From positions 16,087,208 through 16,151,207 of the forward strand of contig NC_092642.1 of NCBI RefSeq assembly GCF_039555335.1: a stretch of DNA of 64,000 nucleotides. The letters run 5' to 3'. Positions within the stretch are counted from its first letter, which is position 1. Each line of letters opens with the position of its first letter. Below are positions 1-13,232 of this stretch, piece by piece. The position numbers were made by a program, and so were the translations under genes. This DNA comes from Amphiura filiformis. Lineage: Eukaryota > Echinodermata > Ophiuroidea > Amphilepidida > Amphiuridae. Under the pieces are notes generated by a model. It made no database searches and was not told the origin of the DNA. It worked only from the letters and a program-made list of their open reading frames with translations.

Positions 1-594
1 ATAACTGCTAAATTGTTGGTCTAAAATATATAAAAATATACATATTTAGAATGGCAAAGACTTGATAAGTTCATCTGTGAGGTCCCAAATCCCAAAAAAA
101 TGGGTTTTGGCCCACTTCTTTTTCGTTAATCGTAACAAAATCAATTCTTTGGCCAAAAATAATTTTTTTTATATAGATAAAAATATCTAGGAGCTGTTTT
201 TCTTTTAATTTTTTTGAATTTCGACCAACTTTGAGAAATTTGCACCAAATGAATGGTAAAAAAATGCTGAATTTAAAAAAAATCATAAAAAAGCCCGATT
301 TTCGCTCAAATTTCATTTTGGTGAAGTTGGTCAAAATTAAAAAATAAACAAAAAAACGGCTCCTAGATATTTTTATCTAGTTTTTAAAAATTAATAAAAA
401 AATTTTGTTTGGCCCAAGAATTTTTTGTTACGTTTAACGAAGAAGTGGGCCAAAAACCGTTATTTTTGGGATTTTAGGCCAAAAATGGCACTTTGGCCCA
501 AATTTGACCTCACAGATGAATTGATCAAGTGTTTGCCATTCTAAATATGTATACTTTTATATACATAACATTACACCAACAATTTAGCAGTTAT
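1..594. repeat. Foldback (long inverted repeat) element
   Basis: Bases 1-20 and 575-594 are inverted copies (left arm begins ATAACTGCTAAATTGTTGGT). The similarity continues inward with mismatches: the words around the 'ctgtgaggtc' of the left arm and the 'gacctcacag' of the right arm, and the GGAGC/GCTCC segments near 190 and 360, are also inverted. The whole 0.6 kb is therefore one imperfect palindrome with its centre near 297. It looks like a non-autonomous foldback or MITE-type element. The window starts exactly at the arm, so the left target duplication cannot be seen. Confidence 0.8.
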
Positions 595-2519
595 GAAGCC
601 CGCTTGAGGGGGGAAGCAATAATTATTAGTATAAATATTGTTGGAACTTCATGGAAAGCTGAGAGAGGGGAAAGCATTTTTCCAGTTCATTTTGAAATGT
701 ACAACAAACCCCGGACAGTAGGCCTACTCAGTCTCTATAAATCAAACTTCTGAATTTCCAGTAGTACATTTATTGTGTAAAAAGAAAATCCTTTTATATT
801 TTTACGCCTTAATATTTATATCTTGATCATAAATTGTGAAAAAAAAAACATTTAAAAATTCAACCTTTCAACCGCTTGTTCAAAAATAGTGGTTTTTTTT
901 ATCTTGTAGTTATTCCGTGTTGATTAGTTGCATTGCAAATCGTAATGTGCATGGTGAAAGTTTGTGACCCGTGGCAAGGTGAAGGTCAAATTGAAATAGA
1001 ATAGGCCTAGCTGTATGGCTTCGTTTTTGCAGTACACGCGTGATCAGTGCATATATCTTCCGTGTTCACAAGCACTGTATAATATAATATTATTCCATGT
1101 TGTTTTAGAAGGTCTTTGATTATTCAACAATCAACACGAGTTACGACGACCTACTGCAGCAACATCAACATAGGCCCTATTACATATGAAGGCAATACTA
1201 CTTTTATTACAAAATGGTAAGTAAACCGCTGTGCATGCGGATTATTAATTGCTTCAATATAATTATGTTAGTTAATTTCACTTGGAATTCGGAAATATTG
1301 GAATTTATGAAACATTTAAATCAGTAGGCAAAAAGAGCAGCCTCACATGGCAGAACTATAGCGTGTGTTCCCGCCTGTGTTACGGTTTTTAGCTGAGACG
1401 ATAAATAGGCCTACTAATAAACATGTCACAAAAACTTCTCACAGTTGCAACTTTTGGAGCCAAATGTACAGTGCAGTGGTATTGCTAAGGGCTGTGGCGT
1501 TCCCCCTGTAGCCATAGGCTATGTCAAATTTTTGTGAACCCAACCCGGGGAACCCAACTTGGCCAACCTTAAATAGGTATAAGGCTAGCCTTATGCGAGC
1601 GTAGAGCGGATAAATTTTGCATAGGCCTATAGGCCTATCGTTTCTGTACTTTTTAGAGTGTTTTTAATTTGAAGTATACCCCATTTAGTGCGAAAAATCA
1701 GTTGACTTGCCTGAACTGTTGCCCCTTCCCCTTTCGACTTGCCAAAAATTGCTCCCCTTTCCCCCCTAGGCTGTCAAAATTGCTACCCCCAAATCTTTTG
1801 GTCACCCTGGATGGAAGTCAGATAATTCTTGGACATCCTCATAGTTCAATCATATCATATGTCAGCTCTATAGGAGTCATGTTCAGTCATCATCAGCTTC
1901 TCTGTATTCAACACTGAGTTACACATGTCATAATTATTATATGGTATCTTGTGCAATTAAAAATGAAGTCTTACATCCTGGCATGCCACATAAAATGTGT
2001 CCTGGTTGGGGGGGGGGGGTGGTAACGGCTGCTTTTTACATCGCCGGGAGACGATTTTGTTCGGAAAACAGATCTACATTTCAGAAAATCCAAACGCCTG
2101 GATGCCATTATCTTTCTCTGATTTGAGGTCATCATTATTGGTTTCGACACACCTCGTTTATTTCAAGTATTTGCTATAAAAATGTTATTACCTTTTAACT
2201 TTTGTTAATATAAAATATAATAATTGGTTTGTAAACCTGTGATTTGAATAACAATTAAACAACATGTCAAAAATTATAGTCTCCTTATCTGTGCCCACCT
2301 GGATCGTATATATTGGAGATATAAACAATGATAGAATTAAAATTTGAAACAAACAATTCAATAGTCATAAAATTTGTCATAAATATGTATGTCAATTGTT
2401 TTATAGATAACACTATGGATGAGGTTTCAAAAAATACAAAATAATGGGTGACTGTAGATCTATGTATATTCCGAAGTGTTTTTTGCTACGAATGTAGATA
2501 TAGATGTTTGGTGTTCGAC
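595..2519. other. Intergenic stretch, no gene recognised
   Basis: AT-rich sequence without a convincing long reading frame. A pyrimidine-rich C-tract region lies at 1715-1800 and a G-run at 2009-2019; both resemble degenerate dispersed repeat tails. The only gene-like signal is a short candidate exon at 1186-1216 (separate entry). Confidence 0.5.
1186..1216 (+). other. Candidate first coding exon (low confidence)
   Basis: An ATG at 1186 opens a short hydrophobic peptide (MKAILLLLQN) that runs into a good donor, ATG|GTAAGT, at 1217. This would be a phase-1 exon and could be the start of a signal peptide. I could not join it in frame to the next exon-like segment at 4491, so the gene it would belong to is not established. 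Confidence 0.2.
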
Positions 2520-4310
2520 TTAAGATGCTATCTAGAATAAAAGCAGTGTGTATATACAGTAGGTAGCAGTGACTGTTAATGTTTGGTGTCAGATTACTGA
2601 TGCTGTCTACTGTAGATAGCAATGCATGTTTTGTGGTATATTTAAGATGCTATACAGTAGGTAGCAGTGTGTGTTTGGTGTTAGATGACTGATGCTGTCT
2701 AGAGTAGATAGCAGTGTGTTTGTATTTAGATTTAAGATACTATCACAGTAGATAGCAGTGTGTTTGATGTTATATTTGAGATGCTATCTACAGTAGATAT
2801 CAGTGAGTGTTTGGTGTTAAATGGCTGATGAAGTATACAGTGGATAACGGTGTGTTTGGTGTTAGATGACTAATACTGTCTACAGTAGATAGCAGTGTGC
2901 TTGATGATGGATTTAAGATGCTATTTACAGTAGACAGCAGTGTGTGTTTGTTGGTATATTAATATATTAAAGATGCTATCTGCAGTAGATAGCAGGGTGG
3001 TATATCAAAGAAACTCTCTACAGTAAATAGCAGCGTGTGTTTGGGAGTGTATTAAAGACGCTATAGATAGCAGTGTGTGTGGTGTTAGATGACCATTGCT
3101 GTCTACAGTAGATAGCAGTAGGTGTTTGGTGGTATTAAATATGCTATCTACAGTGTGTGTTTGGGGGTATATTAAAGAGGCTATCTACAGTAGATGCAGT
3201 GTGTTTGGTATTAGATAACCATTGCTATCTACAGTAGATAGCAAAGTGTGTTTGTACATTAAAGATAATATCTACAGTATAGTGCAAGTTTTAAAGATGC
3301 TACCCGGTATCTAAAGTAGATACCAGTGTGTGTTTGGAGGTAAATTAAAGATGCTATCTACAGTAGATAGCAGTGTGTGTGGTGTTAGATGACCATTGCT
3401 GTCTACAGTAGATAGCAGTAGGTGTTTGGTGGTATTAAATATGCTATCTACAGTGTGTGTTTGGGAGTGTATTAAAGAGGCTATCTACAGTAGATGCAGT
3501 GTGTTTGGTATTAGATAACCATTGCTATCTACAGTAGATAGCAAAGTGTGTTTGTACATTAAAGATAATATCTACAGTATAGTGCAAGTTTTAAAGATGC
3601 TACCCGGTATCTAAAGTAGATACCAGTGTGTGTTTGGAGGTAAATTAAAGATGCTATCTACAGTAGATAGCAGTGTGTGTGGTGTTAGATGACCATTGCT
3701 GTCTACAGTAGATAGCAGTAGGTGTTTGGTGGTATTAAATATGCTATCTACAGTGTGTGTTTGGGAGTGTATTAAAGAGGCTATCTACAGTAGATGCAGT
3801 GTGTTTGGTATTAGATAACCATTGCTATCTACAGTAGATAGCAGTGTGTGTTTGTACATTAAAGATAATATCTACAGTATAGTGCAAGTTTTAAAGATGC
3901 TACCCGGTATCTAAAGTAGATACCAGTGTGTGTTTGGAGGTAAATTAAAGATGCTATCTACAGTAGATAGGAGTGTGTGTGGTGTTAGATGACCATTACT
4001 GTCTACAGTAGATATCAGTGTGTGTTTGGTGTCAGATTACTGATGCTGTCTACAGTAGATAGCAATGCGTGTTTTGTGTTATATTTAAGATGCTATACAG
4101 TAGATAGCAGTGTGTGTTTGTGGGAACATTAAAGATGTTATCTACAGTGGATAGCAGTGTAAGTTTGGAGGTATATTAAAGATGCTATCTACAGTAGATA
4201 GCAGTGTGTGTGGTGTCAGATCTCCATTGCTATCTACAGTAGATTGCAGTATGTGTTTGATGACATGACCGATGCTACCTACAGTAGATAGCAGTGGGTG
4301 TTTGGTGAAA
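2520..4310. repeat. Palindromic minisatellite with 300-bp higher-order repeat
   Basis: About 1.8 kb of tandem units of roughly 35-60 bp. Each carries the perfect palindrome CTATCTACAGTAGATAG or a variant, followed by CAGTGTGTGTTTGG and a variable spacer. Between about 3061 and 3960 the units form a higher-order repeat of exactly 300 bp, present three times with few differences. The palindromic core is closely related to the CTATCTACTGCTGATAG core of the arrays at 22.7 and 43.9-47.3 kb. Confidence 0.9.
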
Positions 4311-4490
4311 CATCGATTATTTTGTTCACCTCCCTCTTACAGTAATATACCGTTGGTATGTGCCTATGTCAAAATTCAAAGGAATATGTTTTTTTAAAGC
4401 TAGATATACATGTTTACATACGAGTCTTTTTTAATTATCCAGAAGCTCAAATAATTATCCTCTTTGTGTTATTCTGATTTATAATTTCAG

Positions 4491-4565
4491 ATGTTTTGCC
4501 ACAGTGACTGTCAATCAATTCATTCAGAAGTGGAATCATTGAGGTATTTGGAAAACCTTGAAAAG
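4491..4565 (+). other. Candidate internal exon, 75 bp
   Basis: A pyrimidine-containing acceptor (ATAATTTCAG) precedes 75 bp that are open only in phase 0 (start MFCHSDCQSIHSEVES) and end at a good donor, AAG|GTAAGC. The composition looks coding, but joined to the next candidate exon at 4722 the frame meets a stop after three codons. The product is not recognised. Confidence 0.3.
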
Positions 4566-4721
4566 GTAAGCTGTTCCTTTCTGTTTTATTTTGCATTCAT
4601 CATTTATCTTAATGTAATGTCAGATGAACATTTGTTATGTAAGAGGACTTTAAAAACATCATATAAAAGCAAGACATAAAGTTAATTTTCTTTTCTCTTT
4701 TATTTTCCTCTATCATTGCAG

Positions 4722-4795
4722 ATGTTATTTTGAACCAGTTTCAAGCGAACATACACTTTATCATGACATTGAGATCATTTCACAAATTGCTGAAT
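4722..4795 (+). other. Candidate internal exon, 74 bp
   Basis: Preceded by a strong acceptor (polypyrimidine tract then CATTGCAG) and followed by donor GTACGT. One frame gives a protein-like string (CYFEPVSSEHTLYHDIEII), but this phase does not fit the donor phase of the exon at 4491. It could be an alternative exon, an untranslated exon or a gene relic. Confidence 0.3.
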
Positions 4796-5070
4796 GTACG
4801 TATTTTCCCTCTTCTTCACTGGCTTTATTATTCTAGATAATGTCATGTGATGGAGAAAAGTATTGAAATCATCCACATTTTAAAGGAAGGTGACCTGATA
4901 TATTTTGAAAATCAAATTCTTTAAAACTTACGTATAACATAAAATGTCATCCCTTTCAAACACTCATGCAAAAAGAACATGTAAATGTTTTTTGTAAATG
5001 TGACTAATTCCCAATGGAATTACCGACATTTATACCGCGTGATATTGGTAGTCTACAGTGTTTTTATTAA

Positions 5071-5418
5071 TTCCGTTTTTTAAAGTTGCAAATCTTTTAA
5101 AAACTAGATTGTCTCAGCAGCAGGGGACATTAGGCTGTCATGTGCATCTAGGTGTAGAGGCTTATCCTCTTATTCCCACTTGAGCATTCTCAAGTACACT
5201 TAAAGTGTTTTGGTCTCCTGGTCAAGTCAGTTTTAATTTAGGGGTTGTTGTTATGTTGTTATAGCAACAAGCTCAGTTTTTCTGTCCAGTCAGCTGTCAC
5301 TTTAGTGGTGTGCAGCCATTCAGGTCTTCCGTCTTATTTTTTAATTCCTTTGTTATGTCCATAGTTCTCCTAGTGATGCACTTGCAATTGTTCCTTCGAT
5401 CTTGATGGACCAAAAAAT
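5071..5418. repeat. 345-bp dispersed repeat, copy 1
   Basis: Almost identical to 10530-10872, from TTCCGTTTTT to GATGGACCAAAAAA. The two copies differ only by a few small indels, so one is recent. At the second locus the repeat abuts the end of a 457-bp direct repeat, which helps to define its left end. No terminal repeat or coding capacity was recognised. Confidence 0.85.
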
Positions 5419-8400
5419 ATTTTGGGCTCTTGGTAGTGAAAAAAAGATTACCAGTAGCTAGTGTGGTAGTAATCTATAAGTATATGCTTGATAACTATAC
5501 ATTACTGCATCAGTGGATGTTATTATTTCATTAATATTTAAGTGTATAGAAGCGCTAATCAGCATCCACAGAGCAGAACTGGTTTTGTCATTTTCATGTT
5601 GGAATTGGCCATCGGCTTCACATTGCTTACAAACAGGCAAGTAGTCAAAACATTTCTCTGTAAATGCTTTGTTCGAGATAATCAACCCTAGTTACAATCA
5701 ATTAAGTATTTTATATCTGTTAGTGTTAGTCAGTTAAATGTAAGTCAGCAGAACTTATTAAAATTTTGGTGGTGGCTTTATCACTAAATCTTTTTATTTG
5801 CCTGTTTGCACTTTATATCACGAGTTGAATACGATAATAGATGAGGCAATAACAATTGTTTATATTATCAATTTTCTGCCATTATTAGCTCATGCATTAC
5901 CAGTATGATAAGATGACATATTAAATCACATATTGAGTATCAATTAATGGATTACATGTTGCTCGAAAAGAAATGGTCAACGTGCAAATCAGACAAGAGT
6001 ATTTGGACTTGTTCTATTAATGGGATGGGGATACATATTTATTTGTCAGCTGAATGTAAGCCTTATAAAGTTAAGATTTGTATCATGTTTGCATGCATAC
6101 CTTATCTGCATGCAAGTCGGTTATTAGTAAATAAAATCTAGAAGTTGCGTATCTTGGATCAGGCTTACATACCAACCATTAATATCAACATAATAAGGTG
6201 CAAAGGTATCAAACAATGGGGGGAAAGCACATAGTTTTCTTCTCTTTGCTGTTTGTTTTTTGTGGTTATATTTCAGAAATATCTTCCGCTGATATTGCAC
6301 TGAGGATTGCATCATATGTGGTTTGCAATATGTGAATAGACCCATAAGTTACTCAAGCTGACTAGTTGCATTCTCGGCCATGGCAGCAATACGTCGTTTA
6401 AATATGCACCTCGAAAATATTCAAGAAAGAAAAGAGGAAGATAACTGAGAATGATAATCCTGCAATAACAAATTTGGCAGAAAATAAATTGAGCAGACTT
6501 GAGATGTCAATTTACATGTTGTATACATCAGCATATTTCTTCAGCTCAACACGTATCAAGAGGAATAAAGTTTTGTTAGAATTAGCTTCTTACTCTTCCA
6601 CAAGCAAGAAGAACAATCCAAGACGGAGTTGAAATTGTTATGACAGCAGCTGATGACGTTCATTTACTTTAGATGAACAATTTAAATTGGCATCGGATAC
6701 CATTATTTTCTTCTTTCATAAAACTTTGCGAATATCCCGCTCTACGATATCAGTCGTTATTCTTCAGCAAAATACTGTTAACAATAAATAATGCTCATCC
6801 GGTGACTCGACTATAGACTTGTAATTCCCACGATTCTGAAATCTAACTTGAAATACAATAGAGACTATAAATGTACATGTGCATTGTATGTAAATTAGAT
6901 ACATTTCATATTGCATATTTTTTTACAGAACTGCTGAACTATTGCTTCAATGAAATACCGGTTAAATTTAAAAACAACAAGGTATATTTTTATACATCAA
7001 TACTTCATCGACCTGATATGATGTCCTTAATGTGATGTCCTTTGCTATGTACAAATATAAAACCATTTTAGTCTTATGGGCTGTTGTTCAGCATGAAAAC
7101 CAAATTTTATAATCTAAAAGACAGAAGTTACATGCCCTAAGGTGTGGAAAAGAATTGCAAAAAGACTAGGTCGATATTAATACAAGGGACACTTTGCATC
7201 ATTTATGCATACAGCAAAAGTTGTATAATGATTATGATAGGTCCAACTTTTATTAAGTGATTAAAATTGTATGTAGGCCCTACTATGCATCATTTACGCA
7301 TACACAATAAGTGGGATAATGACAGCATATAAATTATGGTATTTATCAATGATGTAAAAATATGTTCTATTGTAATAGGTTCAATTTTATTTTCACAGTA
7401 ATTTAAAGATTAAATATGTAGGCCTATTGGATATTACTATTTATCAATTTTGCATTACTTATCAATAAAGAGGAACACAGTCATAAATATAGAAGTCTAG
7501 ATTAGTGTTCCAGGATGATGGTGGCTTGCATACATGACATGCAAGATGTGAAACATCATAAGCTTGTCATTATAAATTATGATCAAAATTATGAATGGAT
7601 GTAAAAGAGTAGCCTAAAACAGACAGACATCCAGTTAGTCTAAAACAAAACAAAAACAAAACAAAACAAAACAAAAATAGATGTAAAATTTAATTTCTAA
7701 CTACAATAATGGTCCTTACATTATTTATACTTGGTAGAATGGGGAACATATTTAATATTCTGTGGGAAATTCAATATTTGAATTAAATTGCGGTTCAAGT
7801 AATTCAAACTTTTGTATTATTTGATGCTTTCGTTCATATGGAAAAAGAAAGTAACATTGTGTAAGGTAATTAAAAATAAGAAAACATATATATTTATTTG
7901 TATGTTTTTGTATGTATTTATGCCCTTTGCCCTTCTATGTATAAAGGACCCTTCAGAAATAAGCCTTTGGGCTTAAGGGCTATCCTGTGATATCTCCTTG
8001 CTGTGTTTTTTATGTGTATTATATGTCATTTATCTTAATGCATTTTATATCTATTTACCTTATATTGTTGTATGTGCAATATGGAGATACCGAATAAAAT
8101 CAAAATCAAATCAATCAAGTTGAATAGAAGATCACAAACAGTATCAAGTTTTAAAGGGTAGTTGATTATTGAATATATTCATGGAACATTTCAATGATTG
8201 ATTAATCTGTGGTACAGATAATATACATTTTTTTTTTCAATTCTTGAAAAAATTATTAGTAGATAACTATTCGATTTCTACTAGTTTATTTTTGCTGTAC
8301 TATCATCTATAAAGGGGTTATTAAGAGCTTTAACATTAATTATTGTGAATGATTAAACGTATTCAGTGCAACACACTTAAGATTATTTATGAGACTTTTA

Positions 8401-8742
8401 GCTTTGGTATCTTATTTTATTCATCTGCAAGAACTTTAAAGTTAGCAGTGAGAAAATTATTCTCTGGGTTACCATTCATTGGTAGTGAATTACTTTATTT
8501 TATAAATGTCACTTTTAAAATTGGATCAGGTAGGCCCCTATTCATGATCTGTTATCATTAATGGGTCTTTGAAATGGGAGCTACAGTAATATTTTGTGTG
8601 GCTCAATTGTCAAATAGCGATTTGTTATCATTTCTTTCAAAATTTGCCACTTACAGCTATTTCTGGTTTTGTTCTCAAGATCAAATAAGATGAACATATC
8701 TCTAGATAAATACATTTCAAGGTTAGGATCAGTTAATTAAAC

Positions 8743-9450
8743 TGAAATTTGATGCTTATGTCAATTTGCACATCATGTGAATTACTTCATACTATACACT
8801 ATTCTTTGTATACAAAGAACATCATTGTCTATCCTTAAGTATGTATTTGATAGCTTACACTAAACATGCTTGGAAATTGCAGCAAGCAATATTATATGTA
8901 AAGCGTTATCTAGCACAATTAATGGTGCTATCTAATCATGCTAATTGTATACTATATAAGTACATATGTACATTTCATACATTATATAATTATAGAGAGT
9001 GTATATATAGAGAGAACAACTAAATATATTTCTATTTCATTATTTAACACCAAACAAACAAATAAAAATCTGGTTGCTATGGCTTGTGCAGAAAATAAAT
9101 TGAGCAGACTTGAAATTTGATGCTTATGTCAATTTGCACATCATGTGAATATTATCATGTGAGTTACTTCATACTGTACACTATTCTGTCCATCCTTAAG
9201 TATGTATTTGATAACTTACACTAAACATGCTTGGAAATTGCAGCAAGCAATATTGTATGTGTAAAGCGATATCTGGCACAATTAATGGTGCTATCTAATC
9301 ATGCTAATTGTATAATTTATATATGTTCATATTATGTACATTTCATATAATTATAGAGAGTATATATAGAGAAAGAGAACAACTACATAATTTCTATTCA
9401 TTATTTTAACACCAAACAAACAATAAAAATCTGGTTGCTATGGCTTGTGC
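8743..9450. repeat. Tandem duplication of about 350 bp
   Basis: 8743-9088 and 9111-9450 are near-identical direct copies, both running from GAAATTTGATGCTTATG to GGCTTGTGC. They differ by small indels, including a short insertion with TTTGTATACAAAG in copy 1. No gene content is seen. Confidence 0.85.
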
Positions 9451-10072
9451 ACAACTATTATTATAGGTTTAAGGTTAGTTGCCTGAGCTTGACAACTTAT
9501 TAAAGTATTATTTATACAATTGCAGTCTTCTTTCCTAAAAGTTTGTCATGTTTATAGCATATTCATTTTTTTTGTTGGGCTTGGTGCATTTAATACAACT
9601 ATCATTATACCTATACACCTGTATGCTATTATAATAGATCCCTGTTTAGTTGTTTCATAGAATATATGGTTTAAATTTACAAAATAAATTGCCCCTTGTG
9701 ATTTAATAATATTTGTTTTTAACTTATTGGGTGTATGGGGTGATGCAATATTTTCCTATGTTTTCGGTACAGGCTGTACATAAATCTTTGGTGTATATAT
9801 TATAGTTTCCTCATTGATCATCAATAGAGATTTTGTAAGAAAACCACTACATGTGTAAATAAGAATTTTCAGCAGCTGATTACTTGCTGACATCAAGATG
9901 ATGGCGATGTGGCTGCCCCATTTAGATATGACAGCTTTCATTGGTCCTTAGAGGGGTTGGATTGGTTCAGGACTCATCTGGAGCATCCTGAGGCTTTTTG
10001 CTTTTCCACCTTTGTACATTGTTTTGAGGGAGGGAGGGGGGGTTTAATCAAGTTTCTCCATTGAGAAACTTG
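9451..10072. other. Intergenic stretch, nothing recognised
   Basis: AT-rich sequence with a short G-run near 10029-10041. No reading frame, repeat structure or RNA gene could be supported. Confidence 0.4.
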
Positions 10073-10529
10073 GTTGGCATATTTATTCTTTTGGAGATTT
10101 CTAATTATTTAATTGCGGTTAAAAATGCTGTTTTCCAATCCAATCCTCTGTTTGATCCAAAGATGTATCTGTTTAAGATATGCTTAAGATTTGCTTAAGA
10201 TGAAATTTGGTTAAATGTGATTCAGAAGTCAACTTTTGTTTGTCCAGCCTGTATGGTTGGCTTGTACACATTTTTCCAATAATTTGTGTATTTATTGATT
10301 TATATGAAGATGATAAATAATTCCAAATGCTTGCTGCAATTAATCATCTCAATGTATATAATTTGTTTAATTGATATGAAATCTGTTATTATCTCAATAT
10401 AGTCTTAATTTCTATGAGATTGTGAAATTATTATAAATAAGCTTATGTGTATTAAATGGTCCTCATGATCGTGGGGCAATGCGGAGTCTATTCTTTGCGT
10501 TGTTGTGCTTTCCTGCTGTCTCGAGACAA
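10073..10529. repeat. 457-bp direct repeat, left copy
   Basis: Nearly identical to 12722-13180, starting at GTTGGCAT and ending at CTCGAGACAA. The two copies flank the 82-bp minisatellite and one copy of the 345-bp dispersed repeat, so the whole 10.07-13.18 kb block is bracketed by direct repeats, as expected after a segmental duplication. Confidence 0.9.
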
Positions 10530-10872
10530 TTCCGTTTTTAAAGTTGCAAATCTTTTAAAAACTAGATTGTCTCAGCAGCAGGGACATAAACTGTCATGTG
10601 CATCTAGGTGTAGAGGCTTATCCTCTTATTCCCACTTGAGCATTCTCAAGTACACTTAAAGTGTTTTGGTCTCCTGGTCAAGTCAGTTTTAATTTAGGGG
10701 TTGTTGTTATGTTGTTATAGCAACAAGCTCAGTTTTTCTGTCCAGTCAGCTGTCACTTTAGTGGTGTGCAGCCATTCAGGTCTTCCGTCTTATTTTTAAT
10801 TCCTTTGTTATGTCCATAGTTCTCCTAGTGATGCACTTGCAATTGTTCCTTCGATCTTGATGGACCAAAAAA
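10530..10872. repeat. 345-bp dispersed repeat, copy 2
   Basis: Second copy of the repeat at 5071-5418. It begins directly where the left 457-bp direct repeat ends (ACAA|TTCCG), whereas the right direct repeat continues with different sequence. This suggests an insertion or a recombination junction at that point. Confidence 0.85.
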
Positions 10873-10975
10873 TCCCACCCACCCTCCCAAAAGCTGGAAG
10901 GGTGATTCAGTAACTAAATATGGTTAAAGATACTCCAATAAAATGGTATGTCCAAATATGCTGCTTAAAAATAGA

Positions 10976-12535
10976 GGCTTTGTATGGAATTTCTTGAAAT
11001 CTTGAAGAATATCATTAGTAGATTGTCTCCACTTTCTACTGCGTTTTATAGAAGGGGAATGAATGCTTTGTATGGAGTTTCTTCAAAACCTGAAGAATCT
11101 CGTCTGTAGATTGTCTCCACTTTCTACTGCGTTTTATGGTGTTTGAATGTGTTACGGAGTTTCTTCGAAACCTGAAGAATCTCGTCTGTAGATTGTCTCC
11201 ACTTTCTACTGCGTTTTATGGTGTTTGAATGTGTTATGGAGTTTCTTCAAAACCTGAAGAATCTCGTCGGTAGATTGTCTCCACTTTCTACTGCGTTTTA
11301 TGGTGCTTGGATGTGTTAAGGATTTTCTTCAAAACCTGAAGAATCTCGTCTGTAGATTGTCTCCACTTTCTACTGCGTTTTATGGTGTTTGAATGTGTTA
11401 CGGAGTTTCTTCGAAACCTGAAGAATCTCGTCTGTAGATTGTCTCCACTTTCTACTGCGTTTAATGGTGCCTGGATGTGTTAAGGATTTTCTTCAAAACC
11501 TGAAGAATCTCGTCTGTAGATTGTCTCCACTTTCTACTGCGTTTTATGGTGTTTGAATGTGTTACGGAGTTTCTTCGAAACCTGAAGAATCTCGTCTGTA
11601 GATTGTCTCCACTTTCTACTGCGTTTAATGGTGCCTGGATGTGTTAAGGATTTTCTTCAAAACCTGAAGAATCTCGTCTGTAGATTGTCTCCACTTTCTA
11701 CTGCGTTTTATGGTGTTTGAATGTGTTACGGAGTTTCTTCGAAACCTGAAGAATCTCGTCTGTAGATTGTCTCCACTTTCTACTGCGTTTTATGGTGTTT
11801 GAATGTGTTATGGAGTTTCTTCAAAACCTGAAGAATCTCGTCGGTAGATTGTCTCCACTTTCTACTGCGTTTTATGGTGCTTGGATGTGTTAAGGATTTT
11901 CTTCAAAACCTGAAGAATCTCGTCTGTAGATTGTCTCCACTTTCTACTGCGTTTTATGGTGTTTGAATGTGTTACGGAGTTTCTTCGAAACCTGAAGAAT
12001 CTCGTCAGTAGATTGTCTCCACTTTCTACTGCGTTTAATGGTGCCTGGATGTGTTAAGGATTTTCTTCAAAACCTGAAGAATCTCGTCTGTAGATTGTCT
12101 CCACTTTCTACTGCGTTTTATGGTGTTTGAATGTGTTACGGAGTTTCTTCGAAACCTGAAGAATCTCGTCGGTAGATTGTCTCCACTTTCTACTGCGTTT
12201 TATGGTGTTTGAATGTGTTACGGAGTTTCTTCGAAACCTGAAGAATCTCGTCAGTAGATTGTCTCCACTTTCTACTGCGTTTAATGGTGCCTGGATGTGT
12301 TAAGGATTTTCTTCAAAACCTGAAGAATCTCGTCTGTAGATTGTCTCCACTTTCTACTGCGTTTTATGGTGTTTGAATGTGTTACGGAGTTTCTTCGAAA
12401 CCTGAAGAATCTCGTCGGTAGATTGTCTCCACTTTCTACTGCGTTTTATGGTGTTTGAATGTGTTACGGAGTTTCTTCGAAACCTGAAGAATCTCGTCAG
12501 TAGATTGTCTCCACTTTCTACTGCGTTTTATAGTG
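10976..12535. repeat. 82-bp minisatellite, about 19 units
   Basis: Tandem units with a period of 82 bp (for example TCTACTGCGTTTTATGG at about 11123, 11205 and so on). Two main variant types alternate: one with TTGAATGTGTTACGGAG and TTCGAAACC, the other with CTGGATGTGTTAAGGATT and TTCAAAACC. The alternation gives a higher-order structure. The first unit (from about 10976) and the last are degenerate. Each unit also contains GAAACCTGAAGAATCTCG. Confidence 0.95.
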
Positions 12536-12721
12536 GGCTATTGGTTGCCTTCATGCTTTCCTCCCTTTCTGCTGCGTTTTTATACCAGGGTTATAAATGC
12601 TTTGTTGCTTATTTGGAGTATCTTTATTTACTTGGTTGTCAATACCAGTGGATTATATATCAGTAAATGGTTTAAGCATTGATGCCGTATCTTGCTGAAT
12701 ACAAAATGTTCGTTTGCTAGT

Positions 12722-13180
12722 GTTGGCATTGTTTATTCTTTTGGAGATTTCTAATTATTTAATTGCGGTTAAAAATGCTGTTTTCCAATCCAATCCTCTG
12801 TTTGATCCAAAGATGTATCTGTTTAAGATATGCTTAAGATTTGCTTAAGATGAAATTTGGTTAAATGTGATTCAGAAGTCAACTTTTGTTTGTCCAGCCT
12901 GTATGGTTGGCTTGTACACATTTTTCCAATAATTTGTGTATTTATTGATTTATATGAAGATGATAAATAATTCCAAATGCTTGCTGCAATTAATCATCTC
13001 AATGTATATAATTTGTTTAATTGATATGAAATCTGTTATTATCTCAATATAGTCTTAATTTCTATGAGATTGTGAAATTATTATAAATAAGCTTATGTGT
13101 ATTAAATGGTCCTCATGATCGTGGGGGCAATGCGGAGTCTATTCTTTGCGTTGTTGTGCTTTCCTGCTGTCTCGAGACAA
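12722..13180. repeat. 457-bp direct repeat, right copy
   Basis: Right-hand partner of 10073-10529. After CTCGAGACAA it continues with unrelated TGATAATCATC, marking the end of the duplicated block. Confidence 0.9.
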
Positions 13181-13232
13181 TGATAATCATCATGATCTTG
13201 TAATATATTGATTTCAAGTGAAAGGCCCTATT

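Larger units (their letters stand above)
4311..8742. other. Intergenic stretch with repeat relics
   Basis: No long reading frame is supported. It holds two exon-like segments (4491-4565, 4722-4795), one copy of a 345-bp dispersed repeat (5071-5418), an (AAAAC)n microsatellite near 7643-7676, and at about 7900-8118 a segment ending in AATAAA and TCAAA-type simple repeats that resembles the 3' tail of a non-LTR retrotransposon. The rest is unremarkable AT-rich DNA. Confidence 0.5.
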
